A stretch of 35,633 nt of DNA from Planctomycetes bacterium GWF2_42_9 (GTDB taxonomy: Bacteria > Planctomycetota > Phycisphaerae > Sedimentisphaerales > UBA12454). Below are positions 1 to 8,858 of the stretch, piece after piece. The stretch covers positions 7,147 through 42,779 of the forward strand of contig MHYA01000040.1 of NCBI GenBank assembly GCA_001825675.1, given 5' to 3'. The position numbers and the translations under genes are program-made. Within the stretch, counting starts at the first letter, position 1; the number at the start of each line of letters is the position of its first letter. The notes beneath the pieces were generated by a model. That model worked only from the letters and a program-made list of their open reading frames with translations. It searched no databases and had not been told where the DNA came from.

Positions 1-695
1 CGGTGCTATCATGGCAGAAGATTTGCCGTTTGCGGGATTTACCGCTCCAAATATATAGACCCACTGATATTCTGTTGTTTGAAAGCTTTTGTGCCCATAC
101 AGATGTTGATGTTCCTTGCTGGCCTATTCGGGCTTCATCCTGAAACCATATTTCTATTTTTTTGTCTTGATTTTCTTTTTGGATTGTTTGGACAAAAAGG
201 GGGGGCGTCATTAAGCCATTGTTCCATTGCAGCCGGATCATTATGCCGATGTCGCGGCCGAGGTGTAAGACAGCTTAAACCCAGCCGATGCATCAGAGCA
301 TAAACCGCATTGAGTGTATATTTTACTCCAAATTCTTTTTGCAATATTCGCATAGCATCTTTTCCACGTAAAGTACATATACCGTTGTCTTCTGATGTAG
401 GGCCTGCCAGAATTCTCTGCTTGAAAAGCTGTTCTTCTTTAGCGGGCAGTATTGTCGGTCTTCCTTTTTGCGGAGTCGGGACAATAGCATCAATACCGCC
501 ATCACGATAAAAGTATGTCCAGCGTTGCACAAAGTTTTTACTTCGCGACAGCACATACATGATATGGCTGATGGTGCGTCCTTCAAGTGCCATAGCCACG
601 GCACGATATTTGTCTCTCTGTTTTGCGTTTTTTTGGATGGCAGCCAGTTGTTTTAGCTTTTTGATATAATCCGGATTGTGTGGTTCAACGTTCAT
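1..695 (-). pseudogene. IS630-family transposase, frameshifted and cut by window edge
   Basis: An IS630/Tc1-type transposase read on the minus strand from ATG at 695. The first frame gives an N-terminal helix-turn-helix region (KQRDKYRAVAMALEGRTISH) and the HRLGLSCLTPRPRH linker, then stops at 135. The following frame continues with KIEIWFQDEARIGQQGT, the first Asp of the DDE catalytic core. A third frame then carries TTEYQWVYIFGAVNPANGK down to base 1. One frame change lies near the run of seven G at 199-205 and another near 90-96. Two shifts in one gene point to decay rather than programmed frameshifting. A longer in-frame start at 872 exists but adds residues atypical of the family. The remaining catalytic part would lie beyond the window, so the far end of the element cannot be seen. 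Confidence 0.85.
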
Positions 696-1148
696 AGCAT
701 AGCCTTTCGTTTTGCCTATACTATGACATATGCTATTGGATAGCGCAAGTCTTATTTTGCTGGCGCGCGAAAGTTTATTCAAATTCATATTACCCCTTAA
801 TGAAACGCCCAAACTCACGTTTAAAACTGATTTAGTGTCATGGGCCTGCCTTTTTAAATCTTCGATAAACATAAATAGGGTCTATAATCAGAAGATTTAA
901 GATTGCTTCATTGTTTTTGAGCTAAAAAACACTACAAAAACCCTTTTGTATTGGTTTTTTTAAGGTGCCTAAATTTGTTGAGTTCGGTAAATCTGACGCA
1001 ACTGCCGATTAAAATGGCGGATTTATTGATAAAAATGGTGTTCCTCAAAGGTTCATACGCATGTATAATACAAGCAATGGATTTGGGTAAAGTCGGTTGC
1101 TACCCCAGAATAGAAGTGTGCTATAGTATAAAATGACTGGAGTGTTAA
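696..1148. other. Intergenic region ahead of the large operon
   Basis: No convincing gene. It must contain one end of the IS630 element, but the matching end is outside the window so the terminal repeat cannot be defined. An AT-only hairpin (ACAAAA…TTTTGT) followed by a short T run lies near 932-960 and is too weak to call a terminator. The only longer frame (951-1136) has no homology I recognise and no ribosome binding site. The region probably carries the promoter for the plus-strand operon. Confidence 0.5.
1041..1069 (+). promoter_or_regulatory. Candidate sigma-70-like promoter of the operon
   Basis: A perfect TATAAT at 1064-1069 sits 17 bp after TTCCTC (1041-1046), a poor match to a -35 box. 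It lies about 80 bp before the first gene of the run. Only the -10 box is good, and AT-rich DNA produces such matches by chance. Confidence 0.25.
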
Positions 1149-1961
1149 ATGTTAAAGAAAAGAACTATTGCCAAATCAAACATCAGGTGGGCGTTCACCC
1201 TTGTAGAATTGTTGGTTGTGATTTCCATAATAGCCATGCTTTTAGCGGTTTTAATACCGGCTTTATCAAAAGCCAGAGAACAGTCTAAACGTGTAATTTG
1301 TGCCAGTAATCTTCATCAGTGTATGGTGGGAGCTTTAATGTATGCGGAGGCTTATAATGGTCGTTTACCCGTCGGAGATCCCCGTTTGGTACCAACTAGG
1401 CCAAAAGGTTGGAATAATCCATGGGTGGTGTATGCCGAACTTTTAGAGGCCTGGCATACCTATATCGGTACATCGTCAAAAAAGAAAGCTGAAGGTATTC
1501 AACAGGTATTTTGTTGTCCTAGTTCGACAGAATGGTATCATCACTTTCCGAAGATTTCACAGGGGGTAGTCTATTATATTGGTTACCTTTATTACGGTGG
1601 CTTACCGGAGTATTGGGAGAACTTAAGATATGGCCCTGATCCAAATCCCTGGACTGGAGCAATTAAAACGAGTGATAGAAGTAAATCGCCGATAATGACT
1701 GACATGACAATGGGATTTTATGGCTCTGCTGGTGGAGAGTGTGGCAAATATTTTATTGCACATGGCAGACGTGGGAAAGCTAACAGCATAGCGGCAGGTA
1801 GGACTAGGGCCGAGGTTAAGGAAGCAATTGAAAAAATGTGTAGTGGATATAATGCGGCTTATCTTGATGGGTGTGTAGAATGGAGTAAGTATAATGATAG
1901 TGATGAACACTGGGTTGGCACTGCTCTGGAAGGCTCTGCGTGGTTTAAGGCAGAAAAATAA
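1149..1961 (+). CDS. Pseudopilin-like protein with type IV prepilin N-terminus
   Basis: 270 residues. The N-terminus has the class-III prepilin signal: a short basic leader, then FTLVELLVVISIIAML with the Glu five residues into the mature helix, followed by KAREQSKRVICASNLHQC. This should be cleaved and N-methylated by a prepilin peptidase, leaving a protein held in the inner membrane or built into a pseudopilus. The C-terminal AAYLDGCVEW resembles the DG motif of the large planctomycetal pseudopilin families (DUF1559-like, H-X9-DG). GGAG six to ten bases ahead of ATG supports the start. It is the first gene of the run and sits next to exported dockerin-like proteins, a frequent arrangement in this phylum. 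Its exact role is unknown; secretion or display of the neighbours is a guess. Confidence 0.85.
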   Translation: MLKKRTIAKSNIRWAFTLVELLVVISIIAMLLAVLIPALSKAREQSKRVICASNLHQCMVGALMYAEAYNGRLPVGDPRLVPTRPKGWNNPWVVYAELLEAWHTYIGTSSKKKAEGIQQVFCCPSSTEWYHHFPKISQGVVYYIGYLYYGGLPEYWENLRYGPDPNPWTGAIKTSDRSKSPIMTDMTMGFYGSAGGECGKYFIAHGRRGKANSIAAGRTRAEVKEAIEKMCSGYNAAYLDGCVEWSKYNDSDEHWVGTALEGSAWFKAEK

Positions 1962-1995
1962 AAGTATAAAATTTATTTTATAAGGAGGATTTTTG

Positions 1996-2703
1996 ATGAG
2001 AAGTAAATGTTGTTGTATTCTTGTTTTTATAGTCGCCTTAGTGTCAGCGGCTGGGGCCACCAGCATCAGTATGATCAACCCCGGCTTTGAAACGGGAGAT
2101 CTTACAGGTTGGGACATCGGGGGTGTCTGGGGAAAGAATGATTCAGTATCAACGGACTATGCTCATAGCGGCAGCTATTCTGACAAGATAGTTAATGATG
2201 GCAGTGTATCCGGTAGTGATATTTATGGATATAGCCTAAACTGTCCTGTTGGCGGGGACTGGAATGCGCATACTATTGCTGCGGGTGACACGTTAATATT
2301 GACCGCATGGGTACTCAATCCTTCATCCGATCCTTTAAAGCCTGGTGAGACAGGCAGGCTTGGGATTAGTGTTGCCGGTGATACTTCCGGATGGCTCTAC
2401 ACGTATTCCGATACTCTTTTCGATGGGACATTGCCACAAGATACATGGGTTCAAGTTTCATACCAACTTACGGTCCCACAGGGAGATTATCGCCTTTTAC
2501 AAATCGAAATCAATATGTTGCAATCATCTTCCATGAGTGGTGGCACCGTATACGCCGATGATTTCCACATTGACAGGATTTTAGCTGGCAGTTGCCAGGC
2601 AGGAGTTTATTTAGAAGGCGACATCAACGAGGATTGTTATGTGAATTTTCAGGATTTTGCGCTGCTTGCACAGAATTGGCTAAAGGATAACTATCTCTAT
2701 TAA
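1996..2703 (+). CDS. Exported jelly-roll protein with dockerin-like C-terminus
   Basis: 235 residues. A signal peptide (about 1-20, ending SAAGA) is followed by a single domain, about residues 25-192, that opens with NPGFETGDLTGW and ends with IYADDF-type strands. This pattern is typical of CBM4/9-like or DUF642-like carbohydrate-binding jelly rolls. The C-terminus, GDINEDCYVNFQDFALLAQN followed by WL, is a dockerin-type calcium-binding repeat with the planctomycetal NWL ending. A strong AGGAGG-like site (1982-1989) precedes ATG 1996; the in-frame TTG at 1993 is probably not used. The same jelly roll recurs in the next gene and twice at the end of the giant protein at 4980. Probably a surface or extracellular glycan-binding accessory protein; no enzyme motif is seen. 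Confidence 0.8.
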   Translation: MRSKCCCILVFIVALVSAAGATSISMINPGFETGDLTGWDIGGVWGKNDSVSTDYAHSGSYSDKIVNDGSVSGSDIYGYSLNCPVGGDWNAHTIAAGDTLILTAWVLNPSSDPLKPGETGRLGISVAGDTSGWLYTYSDTLFDGTLPQDTWVQVSYQLTVPQGDYRLLQIEINMLQSSSMSGGTVYADDFHIDRILAGSCQAGVYLEGDINEDCYVNFQDFALLAQNWLKDNYLY

Positions 2704-2731
2704 AATTAATACCAGTGGAGGACTATATAAA

Positions 2732-4099
2732 ATGAAAAAAAAATGTATGTTAAGTATCTGTATAACTGGACTATTGCTCACGGTTGCTTTGGGTGAGGAT
2801 GTTTTCCTTCCCATCACGAATCCAGGTTTTGAGACCGGAGATTTGACTGGGTGGAATAACTATGGCTACTTTAGGTCAGTGTCCAATGTTTATGCTCACA
2901 GTGGAAGCTATTCTGCTCGAATAGATGATGGTTCATATTCAATGGATGATTATATAGGCATTCTCGAGCAGTATCCTGCCGGTGGCTGCTGGGATGCACA
3001 TACCATTCAGGCAGGCGATAAAATTCAGGTTGGCGCATGGTTTTTAAATCCTTCTATTGATCCGCTTCAGCCGGGGCAATGGGCATATCTCTGTATAGAT
3101 GGTGCTGGCGATAATAGCGGCAGGTTCCATATTCGTGGTACTAACGTTTTTGAACCAACGGTTGAGAATCCTGCTCCTGAAGATGTATGGGTGGAGAGTG
3201 TAAAAACATTTGTTGTTCCTGAAGGTGATTACCGTTTGCTAGATTTAGTTGCGACAGCTTATGATTCTGTCGGTTTTGCAGTAGGAGGTGTGTTTATCGA
3301 TGATTTTTACGCCAAGAAAATTGATAACAGGCTAGCTGTAGAATTAGTTAAAATTGACGAGAATTCAGGCTTTCTGGAATCAATTGTTGTTGCCGGAGCA
3401 TGCTGGAGAGCAGAAAGTTTGATGGAGGGTGTGAAATTTGATGTTGTCAGGGAATTTAATAACGGAACTGATGTTGAAATTTTTATCGGTAATGGAGATA
3501 TACCACCTTCAGATATTGCCGGCGTTGGAGATTTAACTGCGGATTTGCAACTTAAGACGGGTGTTAGTTATTCAGCATCAGACCCCTGCGGTATATTTTG
3601 GTTCGATTCGCCGTTATCCGTCAATGATGTTTCTGGTGTGGCAGTTTCGGTAGAAGATATTAATGACCCCTGCGAAATTTTGACAGTTTATGCTGTCGAT
3701 GTCAATGGTGTTCCAATTGATATTTCCAAGGTCGTAATCTCGCCTAATGATACCGGATACTGGTATCGTGGAACCTGGTACGAGGCGTCACGTAATGCAT
3801 ACAGTGTTATGGGTCTTAGCCCTATGACATTAACCGGCCCGACCGTTGATATGACACAGGGGTATGCAGTCGTAGCGGCTTCGTTTCCTGAGGACATGCA
3901 GGATTTTTACGGCATTAGAGTTATCAGCAGTAAGTCCTCAGCCATTTATGATGTTATTATGCTGCCTCCGATTGTGTCCGGCTCCTGTCAAAGTGGATCG
4001 TACAATGTCGGTGACCTTAATCATGATTGCATAGTGGATATGCTGGATATTGAGCTATTTATGCAAAACTGGTTAAAAAATAACGACCAGAATAGTTGA
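2732..4099 (+). CDS. Exported jelly-roll protein with unassigned middle domain and dockerin-like tail
   Basis: 455 residues. The signal peptide (about 1-21, ending VALG) is followed by the NPGFETGDLTGW jelly roll (about 27-190) shared with the gene before. A middle part of about 235 residues (about 195-425) looks all-beta and carries no motif I recognise; it repeats Asp-Pro-Cys (SDPCGIFWF, NDPCEIL). The end, GDLNHDCIVDMLDIELFMQN followed by WL, is a dockerin-like repeat preceded by SGSCQSGSY, matching AGSCQAGVY in the previous protein. GTGGAGGAC lies just upstream of ATG. Spacing of 28 bp to the gene before indicates co-transcription. Likely an extracellular glycan-binding protein; enzyme activity of the middle part cannot be excluded. 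Confidence 0.8.
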   Translation: MKKKCMLSICITGLLLTVALGEDVFLPITNPGFETGDLTGWNNYGYFRSVSNVYAHSGSYSARIDDGSYSMDDYIGILEQYPAGGCWDAHTIQAGDKIQVGAWFLNPSIDPLQPGQWAYLCIDGAGDNSGRFHIRGTNVFEPTVENPAPEDVWVESVKTFVVPEGDYRLLDLVATAYDSVGFAVGGVFIDDFYAKKIDNRLAVELVKIDENSGFLESIVVAGACWRAESLMEGVKFDVVREFNNGTDVEIFIGNGDIPPSDIAGVGDLTADLQLKTGVSYSASDPCGIFWFDSPLSVNDVSGVAVSVEDINDPCEILTVYAVDVNGVPIDISKVVISPNDTGYWYRGTWYEASRNAYSVMGLSPMTLTGPTVDMTQGYAVVAASFPEDMQDFYGIRVISSKSSAIYDVIMLPPIVSGSCQSGSYNVGDLNHDCIVDMLDIELFMQNWLKNNDQNS

Positions 4100-4171
4100 A
4101 TGGTGTGTTAAGCCTTGGAAGAAGAAGGCTTGTTAAAAATATTTTAAGTTCTTTTTATAAGGAGTGCGAAA

Positions 4172-4849
4172 ATGAAGAAGCGAATGAGAGTAATTGAGTG
4201 TGTTGTTGTTTTAGTGATATTTGCTGTGTGCTGCGTTAATTCTATGGCGGCAACGTATACGGCACATGGTACCGAGGATGCGAGCGTCGCGGTTATTCCC
4301 GCAACGGGCACTTACGGCGATTGGAACGGATTCCCTAACGATGGTACTATAGACGCAGGCGCCGATACTGGAGGTGTTGTCTATTGGGCATGGTTCAAGT
4401 ATGCACTGCCAACTTTTGGTGCAGATGAAGTAATTGATACAGCTTCACTGACCTTTGTACCAGTTGCGGGCCTAAATAATGCTGGTACAACCAATATGGG
4501 AATTTATTATTGCAGTGAAAATAGTTGGAGCGAAGGGACAATAACCTATAACAGCGCGCCATGGTCAGGTGTGGACTCGTCTCCGATAGCTCAACTGATT
4601 CCTTCAATATGGAATTACAATACTGTTGATATCACATCTGCTCTTGTTGGTATGAGCGGCGGGCAGAATGTTACATTTGTTATGACAACGATGAATCAAT
4701 CCGTTGCGGCTGAATGGTATATACAAACCTCCGAAGGGGGTTACCCACCTTATCTTAGCATTAATGCTACAGTTGTTCCTGAGCCTGCTACCATGGCTCT
4801 GTTAGTGATGGGATGTTTTGGGCTGCTTAGAAGGAATCGTACTGTCTAA
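4172..4849 (+). CDS. DNRLRE-domain protein with PEP-CTERM sorting signal
   Basis: 225 residues. A signal peptide (about 1-27, ending VNSMAA) leads into a beta-rich domain of the DNRLRE type (about 28-195): it opens with a T.EDASVA stretch and contains the typical WFKYALP, SLTFVP, ENSWSEGTITYNSAP and W..VDITS blocks. The last 27 residues are a PEP-CTERM tail: VPEPATMALL, a hydrophobic stretch, then RRNR. Such tails are recognised by exosortase (encoded elsewhere), giving release or anchoring at the cell envelope. AAGGAGTGCGAAA precedes ATG. The same DNRLRE domain forms the N-terminal part of the next protein. A hairpin downstream may end a transcript here. Confidence 0.85.
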   Translation: MKKRMRVIECVVVLVIFAVCCVNSMAATYTAHGTEDASVAVIPATGTYGDWNGFPNDGTIDAGADTGGVVYWAWFKYALPTFGADEVIDTASLTFVPVAGLNNAGTTNMGIYYCSENSWSEGTITYNSAPWSGVDSSPIAQLIPSIWNYNTVDITSALVGMSGGQNVTFVMTTMNQSVAAEWYIQTSEGGYPPYLSINATVVPEPATMALLVMGCFGLLRRNRTV

Positions 4850-4922
4850 GAGCGGAATACGAGAAATGTCATGATGATGAGTTGACAAGTTAGAAGTAAC
4901 TAAAATGATAAAGAATAGAGAG

Positions 4923-4952
4923 CAGGGCTATGTTAGTGGAAACGTAGCCCTG
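4923..4952 (+). terminator. Strong hairpin between the PEP-CTERM gene and the giant GH20-like gene
   Basis: CAGGGCTATGTT (4923-4934) pairs with AACGTAGCCCTG (4941-4952): a 12-bp stem with one T·G wobble and a six-base loop. It lies 73 bp after the stop of the PEP-CTERM gene. The T tract after it is poor (TCTATCT), so it may attenuate transcription or protect the 3' end of mRNA rather than be a classical terminator. Its position argues against starting the next gene at 4905. Confidence 0.5.
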
Positions 4953-4979
4953 TCTATCTGGAAAGCAGATAATATAAAG

Positions 4980-7900
4980 ATGTGTTTACAGAATAAAGTT
5001 TGGTTAAATGGCAAATGCGTTAAAGGTGGCAAAGTCGCAAACTGCAGACAAATTCATTTTGTAAGTATATGGGCATATATTTTTATTTATCATATTTGTT
5101 GCAGCAGTTCGATAGCTACAACATACACATTGCCGGCTATTGAGGATACGACTATTGCAATTCAGCATAGTAGTGGTGCTGGCGGCGACTGGAGTTCTCC
5201 CGCCGACACTATTTTTCAGGCAGGTGTGGATGGAGCAGGTTACATTTACTGGGGATGGTTAAAGTTTCATATCCCTGCCCTTTTGCCAAGCGAAAAAATC
5301 TCTTCTGCTGCACTTTATTTTGTGCCGACAAACCTTGTAGTCGGCAGCACACCGTTCGATATTGGTGTTTATTATTGCAATGATAGCAATTGGAGCGATC
5401 AAACATTAACTTATAATACTGCGCCATGGTCAACCGTTGACTCGTCCCCGACAGGCCACGCGGCCCCTATAATATGGGAGTGGAATACGTTGGATGTTAC
5501 TTCCCCCCTTCAAGGTATGCGTGGTGGGCAGGATGTTACATTTGTTTACTCGACAATGGATCAATCTGTTTCTGGTATTTACTGCATGCAGTCTTCTGAA
5601 TCAAACTATATTCCTTATGTTGAGTTACAAACTGTTTCCTTAGCAGGAGGATTTGATTTAAATGGCGACGGATACATTGATTTCAGTGACATAACGATTG
5701 TAGCCGAGTACTGGCTGGATAACTGTTCGCCGGATGATTGGTGTGGCGGTACCGATTTTAGTTATAATGGCACTGTTAACTTTGAAGATTTAGCATTGTT
5801 GGCGTGTCAATGGCTGCAACCAAAAGATTATTCCGTGCCGGGAATATTGAAGAGTTTGGATGTATGGCTTTTCCCTCAGCCTAAAAAAGTTAATGAAGTC
5901 AGTGGAATGTTTGATTTGCAAAACTGCGATGGTATTCGATTCATTGGGTCAGTACCTTATTCCGATGTTAGCAGTATACTGGATCGTTTGAAAAATTCTT
6001 TAGCTCAAAGATCAGGAACAATACTGTCACACGAAAGTGGTTATCCAAGTGACGGCTATATTCTTGCTGGAGTTTTTCCCGACAATAATTTGCCGACCGA
6101 TCTTCATGGTGTATCGGCAAATGAATTTACAGCACTTTCGGAACAAGGATATGTTTTGAATATTGACAGTCACGGTGTAATAGTAGTGGCCAAATATCCT
6201 GAGGGTTTGTTCAATGGAGTCCAAACTTTGATTCAGATTGCTACGGATAGAAAGAAACTGCGGGGGGTGCACATAGTAGATTGGCCGTCTTTGAAATATC
6301 GCGGCGTTCAGCAGGATATCAGCAGAGGGCAGGTTCCCAAAGTCACGACGTTTAAGCGACTGATAGATGTTTTAGCGGAAGCCAAAGGAAATGTACTAGA
6401 GCCTTATATAGAGAATGTATATAAATTTGCCAATTATCCGGATATTTCCCCGACTGAAGGTCTTTCACCAGAAGACGCCAATGAAATATTTGCACATGGT
6501 GTTGACAATAATATCGATGTTCATCCTTTCTTTCAGGTATTAGGACATTCTAGTGGTATTCTTAATCTCCCGCAATATCAGGATCTGCGAGTAAGTCCTT
6601 GTGTGGATCAGCCTTGGATGATGACATGGGATATTCGCAACCCGGAAGCAGTTTCTATGATGCATGATTTAGTTAGTGAAATATGTCAGGCATTCCCAGG
6701 AGCTTATCTGAACGTTGACGTGACCGAGGTTGATATTGATGGTTTTTTGAATACAGGTTCTACTCAGGAAGAAGTGACCGATTTGATATTTAATTATATA
6801 TTGGGTCTTAATGATGTTGTGAAGCAACATGGTATGCACCTTATGATTGCCCAAGGACCTTTAGACAGTGTTGGGTCATTGTCAGGAATGGGGCCTAAAA
6901 TAGATGCAGGTGTTTTCCCACAAGACGTTATGATAGGCAGCTATTATTGTGCGGGCGGAGTATATCAGCCTGCTTGGCAAGTTGACTATCCGCGTTTTCA
7001 AAGTCATGGAATAACTTTCTTTACACAGCCATGGATTGATTCTCATATAAGAATATTGCCATGGGTAAGCCACGCCATGAATTTTTCGGATATGGAAATT
7101 ACTCGTGGGCTGATGTATGGAGCAAAAGGGAGTGTAACTACTGATTGGGGTGATGCGGGACATTTTCACTTTGTTGGTCAGGAGTGGTATCCATTTGTTT
7201 ATCATTGCGCAAGTGCCTGGACTGGCACTCAGCATGACCGGGACTATTTTAATCAGGCGTTTACTCGCCAGTTTTACGGAATAGCTGATGACAGTGTGGC
7301 CCAAGCTATAAAGTTAGCCGGAAATATAAGTGATATTAAGGTTTTAGTTAATGAGGGGAGCGGTCCGACTGAACTTGAAACTTACTATTTCTGGGAATTT
7401 TTCCAAAACCCATTCACGAGCAATTATATTATTCGTCTTGTGGATCCTTTAAATATAGGAGAGAAAATTTTACAGAGAACGAATGAAGCTGTGAATTTGC
7501 TGGAGACGGCATATATCAAAGCTACTAGGAACCAGGATAATATTGAACAATTGCTTTTTGGGGCTAAATGTTATCAAGCTTTGGGCAACAAGTTGATTAT
7601 GGTTGGACACGCTAGAAACGCGAATTATCCCCGGGAATTGTTGAATTCGGAATTGGATTCACTTGTAAATACCTATACTGGCTTAAAGGCAGAGTTTCAG
7701 CGTTTATGGTTGGCAGAAGACAGTGATAATGATGGTTTTGCCACACTAACCAATAATTTTAACGGCACTATTTTAGGTTGTTTAGACAAAATAGGTGCTT
7801 ATAATTTTTTGAGCAACGCAAGTTTTGAGCTAGGAGATCTGACCGGATGGAACACTACATGGAGTTCTAATAGCTCTGTTTCTACGGATTATGCTCATAC

Positions 7901-8834
7901 AGGCGGTTTCTCTGCAAAACTAAGCGGCTCTGTTGACGGCTCAATCCCAACAGCCTATTTAGCCCAATATCCTACAGGCGGAAGCTGGACGGTACCTATA
8001 TTATCTGAAAATGATACAGTCAAATTGGGCGTTTGGTTGTTAAATCCGTCATTGAATCCTTTAAAACTTGGCGAAATGGCACGGTTAAGAGTTCAAATGG
8101 TAGGCGAAGTTTCTGGTTGGTATCCATCATTATACTCGGATTGGTTGATAGACTCCAATACTGCACATGATACTTGGGTAAAACGTGAAATGTCATTCAC
8201 AGTGCCTCAGGGAGATTATGGCTTCCTGTGGGTGGAACTGGATTTGGATGCGCTAAGTGGAGGAATGATATATGCTGATGATTTTTATGCTAATATTTAT
8301 GAACCGTTTTCTATGACAAACGCAGGTTTTGAAACAGGTGATTTTACTGGATGGAACATCAATGGTCAATGGTACCCTAAAAATAGTACTGTATCGACTA
8401 ACTATTTTTACAATGGCACCTACTCACTAAAAATAGATAATCCTACTGGAGCGTATGATCCTGAATCTGGTTATGCAATTCAATACCCTGTGGGCGGTGA
8501 CTGGGGTGCAAATACCATTGCTTCAGGAGATGAAATAATGCTAACGGCATGGGTACTGAATCCTTCATCAGATCCACTGTTGCAGGGTCAGACAGGTAGT
8601 TTGGAAGTGGGCGTGTACGGCGATAATTCAGGGTGGTCCTATATGTACTCTGGAGTTCTGATTGATTCGAATTTACCACATGACACTTGGATTCCGATTT
8701 CATGGGGGATAATTGTTCCACAAGGCGACTACAGGCTTGTAGAGACTAGAATAACTATGAACGAAGCTTATGCTATGGATGGTGGTTCCATATATGCTGA
8801 TGATTTTAACTTACTGCGTAAATTGAAAAAATAA
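4980..8834 (+). CDS. Giant exported protein: DNRLRE + dockerin-like + GH20-like + two jelly rolls
   Basis: 1284 residues from ATG 4980. A longer frame starts at 4905 but would place the 4923-4952 hairpin inside the gene; neither start has a good ribosome site. From 4980: signal peptide with hydrophobic core VSIWAYIFIYHI (about 28-45), DNRLRE domain (about 47-220), two dockerin-like repeats (DLNGDGYIDFSDITIVAEYW and NGTVNFEDLALLACQW, about 225-280), GH20 N-terminal alpha/beta domain (VWLFPQPKK, about 295-430), GH20-like TIM barrel (YRGVQQDISRGQVP from about 440 to 800), a helical part, then two NASFELGDLTGW/NAGFETGDFTGW jelly rolls (about 945-1105 and 1110-1280). At the place of the GH20 Asp-Glu pair it reads NVDVTEVD (Thr582-Glu583). 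Likely an extracellular glycosidase or glycan-binding relative. Confidence 0.8.
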   Translation: MCLQNKVWLNGKCVKGGKVANCRQIHFVSIWAYIFIYHICCSSSIATTYTLPAIEDTTIAIQHSSGAGGDWSSPADTIFQAGVDGAGYIYWGWLKFHIPALLPSEKISSAALYFVPTNLVVGSTPFDIGVYYCNDSNWSDQTLTYNTAPWSTVDSSPTGHAAPIIWEWNTLDVTSPLQGMRGGQDVTFVYSTMDQSVSGIYCMQSSESNYIPYVELQTVSLAGGFDLNGDGYIDFSDITIVAEYWLDNCSPDDWCGGTDFSYNGTVNFEDLALLACQWLQPKDYSVPGILKSLDVWLFPQPKKVNEVSGMFDLQNCDGIRFIGSVPYSDVSSILDRLKNSLAQRSGTILSHESGYPSDGYILAGVFPDNNLPTDLHGVSANEFTALSEQGYVLNIDSHGVIVVAKYPEGLFNGVQTLIQIATDRKKLRGVHIVDWPSLKYRGVQQDISRGQVPKVTTFKRLIDVLAEAKGNVLEPYIENVYKFANYPDISPTEGLSPEDANEIFAHGVDNNIDVHPFFQVLGHSSGILNLPQYQDLRVSPCVDQPWMMTWDIRNPEAVSMMHDLVSEICQAFPGAYLNVDVTEVDIDGFLNTGSTQEEVTDLIFNYILGLNDVVKQHGMHLMIAQGPLDSVGSLSGMGPKIDAGVFPQDVMIGSYYCAGGVYQPAWQVDYPRFQSHGITFFTQPWIDSHIRILPWVSHAMNFSDMEITRGLMYGAKGSVTTDWGDAGHFHFVGQEWYPFVYHCASAWTGTQHDRDYFNQAFTRQFYGIADDSVAQAIKLAGNISDIKVLVNEGSGPTELETYYFWEFFQNPFTSNYIIRLVDPLNIGEKILQRTNEAVNLLETAYIKATRNQDNIEQLLFGAKCYQALGNKLIMVGHARNANYPRELLNSELDSLVNTYTGLKAEFQRLWLAEDSDNDGFATLTNNFNGTILGCLDKIGAYNFLSNASFELGDLTGWNTTWSSNSSVSTDYAHTGGFSAKLSGSVDGSIPTAYLAQYPTGGSWTVPILSENDTVKLGVWLLNPSLNPLKLGEMARLRVQMVGEVSGWYPSLYSDWLIDSNTAHDTWVKREMSFTVPQGDYGFLWVELDLDALSGGMIYADDFYANIYEPFSMTNAGFETGDFTGWNINGQWYPKNSTVSTNYFYNGTYSLKIDNPTGAYDPESGYAIQYPVGGDWGANTIASGDEIMLTAWVLNPSSDPLLQGQTGSLEVGVYGDNSGWSYMYSGVLIDSNLPHDTWIPISWGIIVPQGDYRLVETRITMNEAYAMDGGSIYADDFNLLRKLKK

Positions 8835-8858
8835 CAGTTTGTAATTAGGAGAATAAAA

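Noticed and set aside
135-220. Programmed frameshift in the IS630 transposase at the C7T5 run
   Set aside because: The needed shift is +1, not the usual -1. A second, unrelated frame change occurs near 90-96, so decay (or sequencing error in a homopolymer) explains it better.
951-1136. 61-residue open frame ahead of the operon
   Set aside because: No ribosome site, no motif, and it overlaps the likely promoter region.
4905-4979. Longer N-terminus for the giant GH20-like protein
   Set aside because: It would contain the 12-bp hairpin and produce an overlong leader; no ribosome site supports it.
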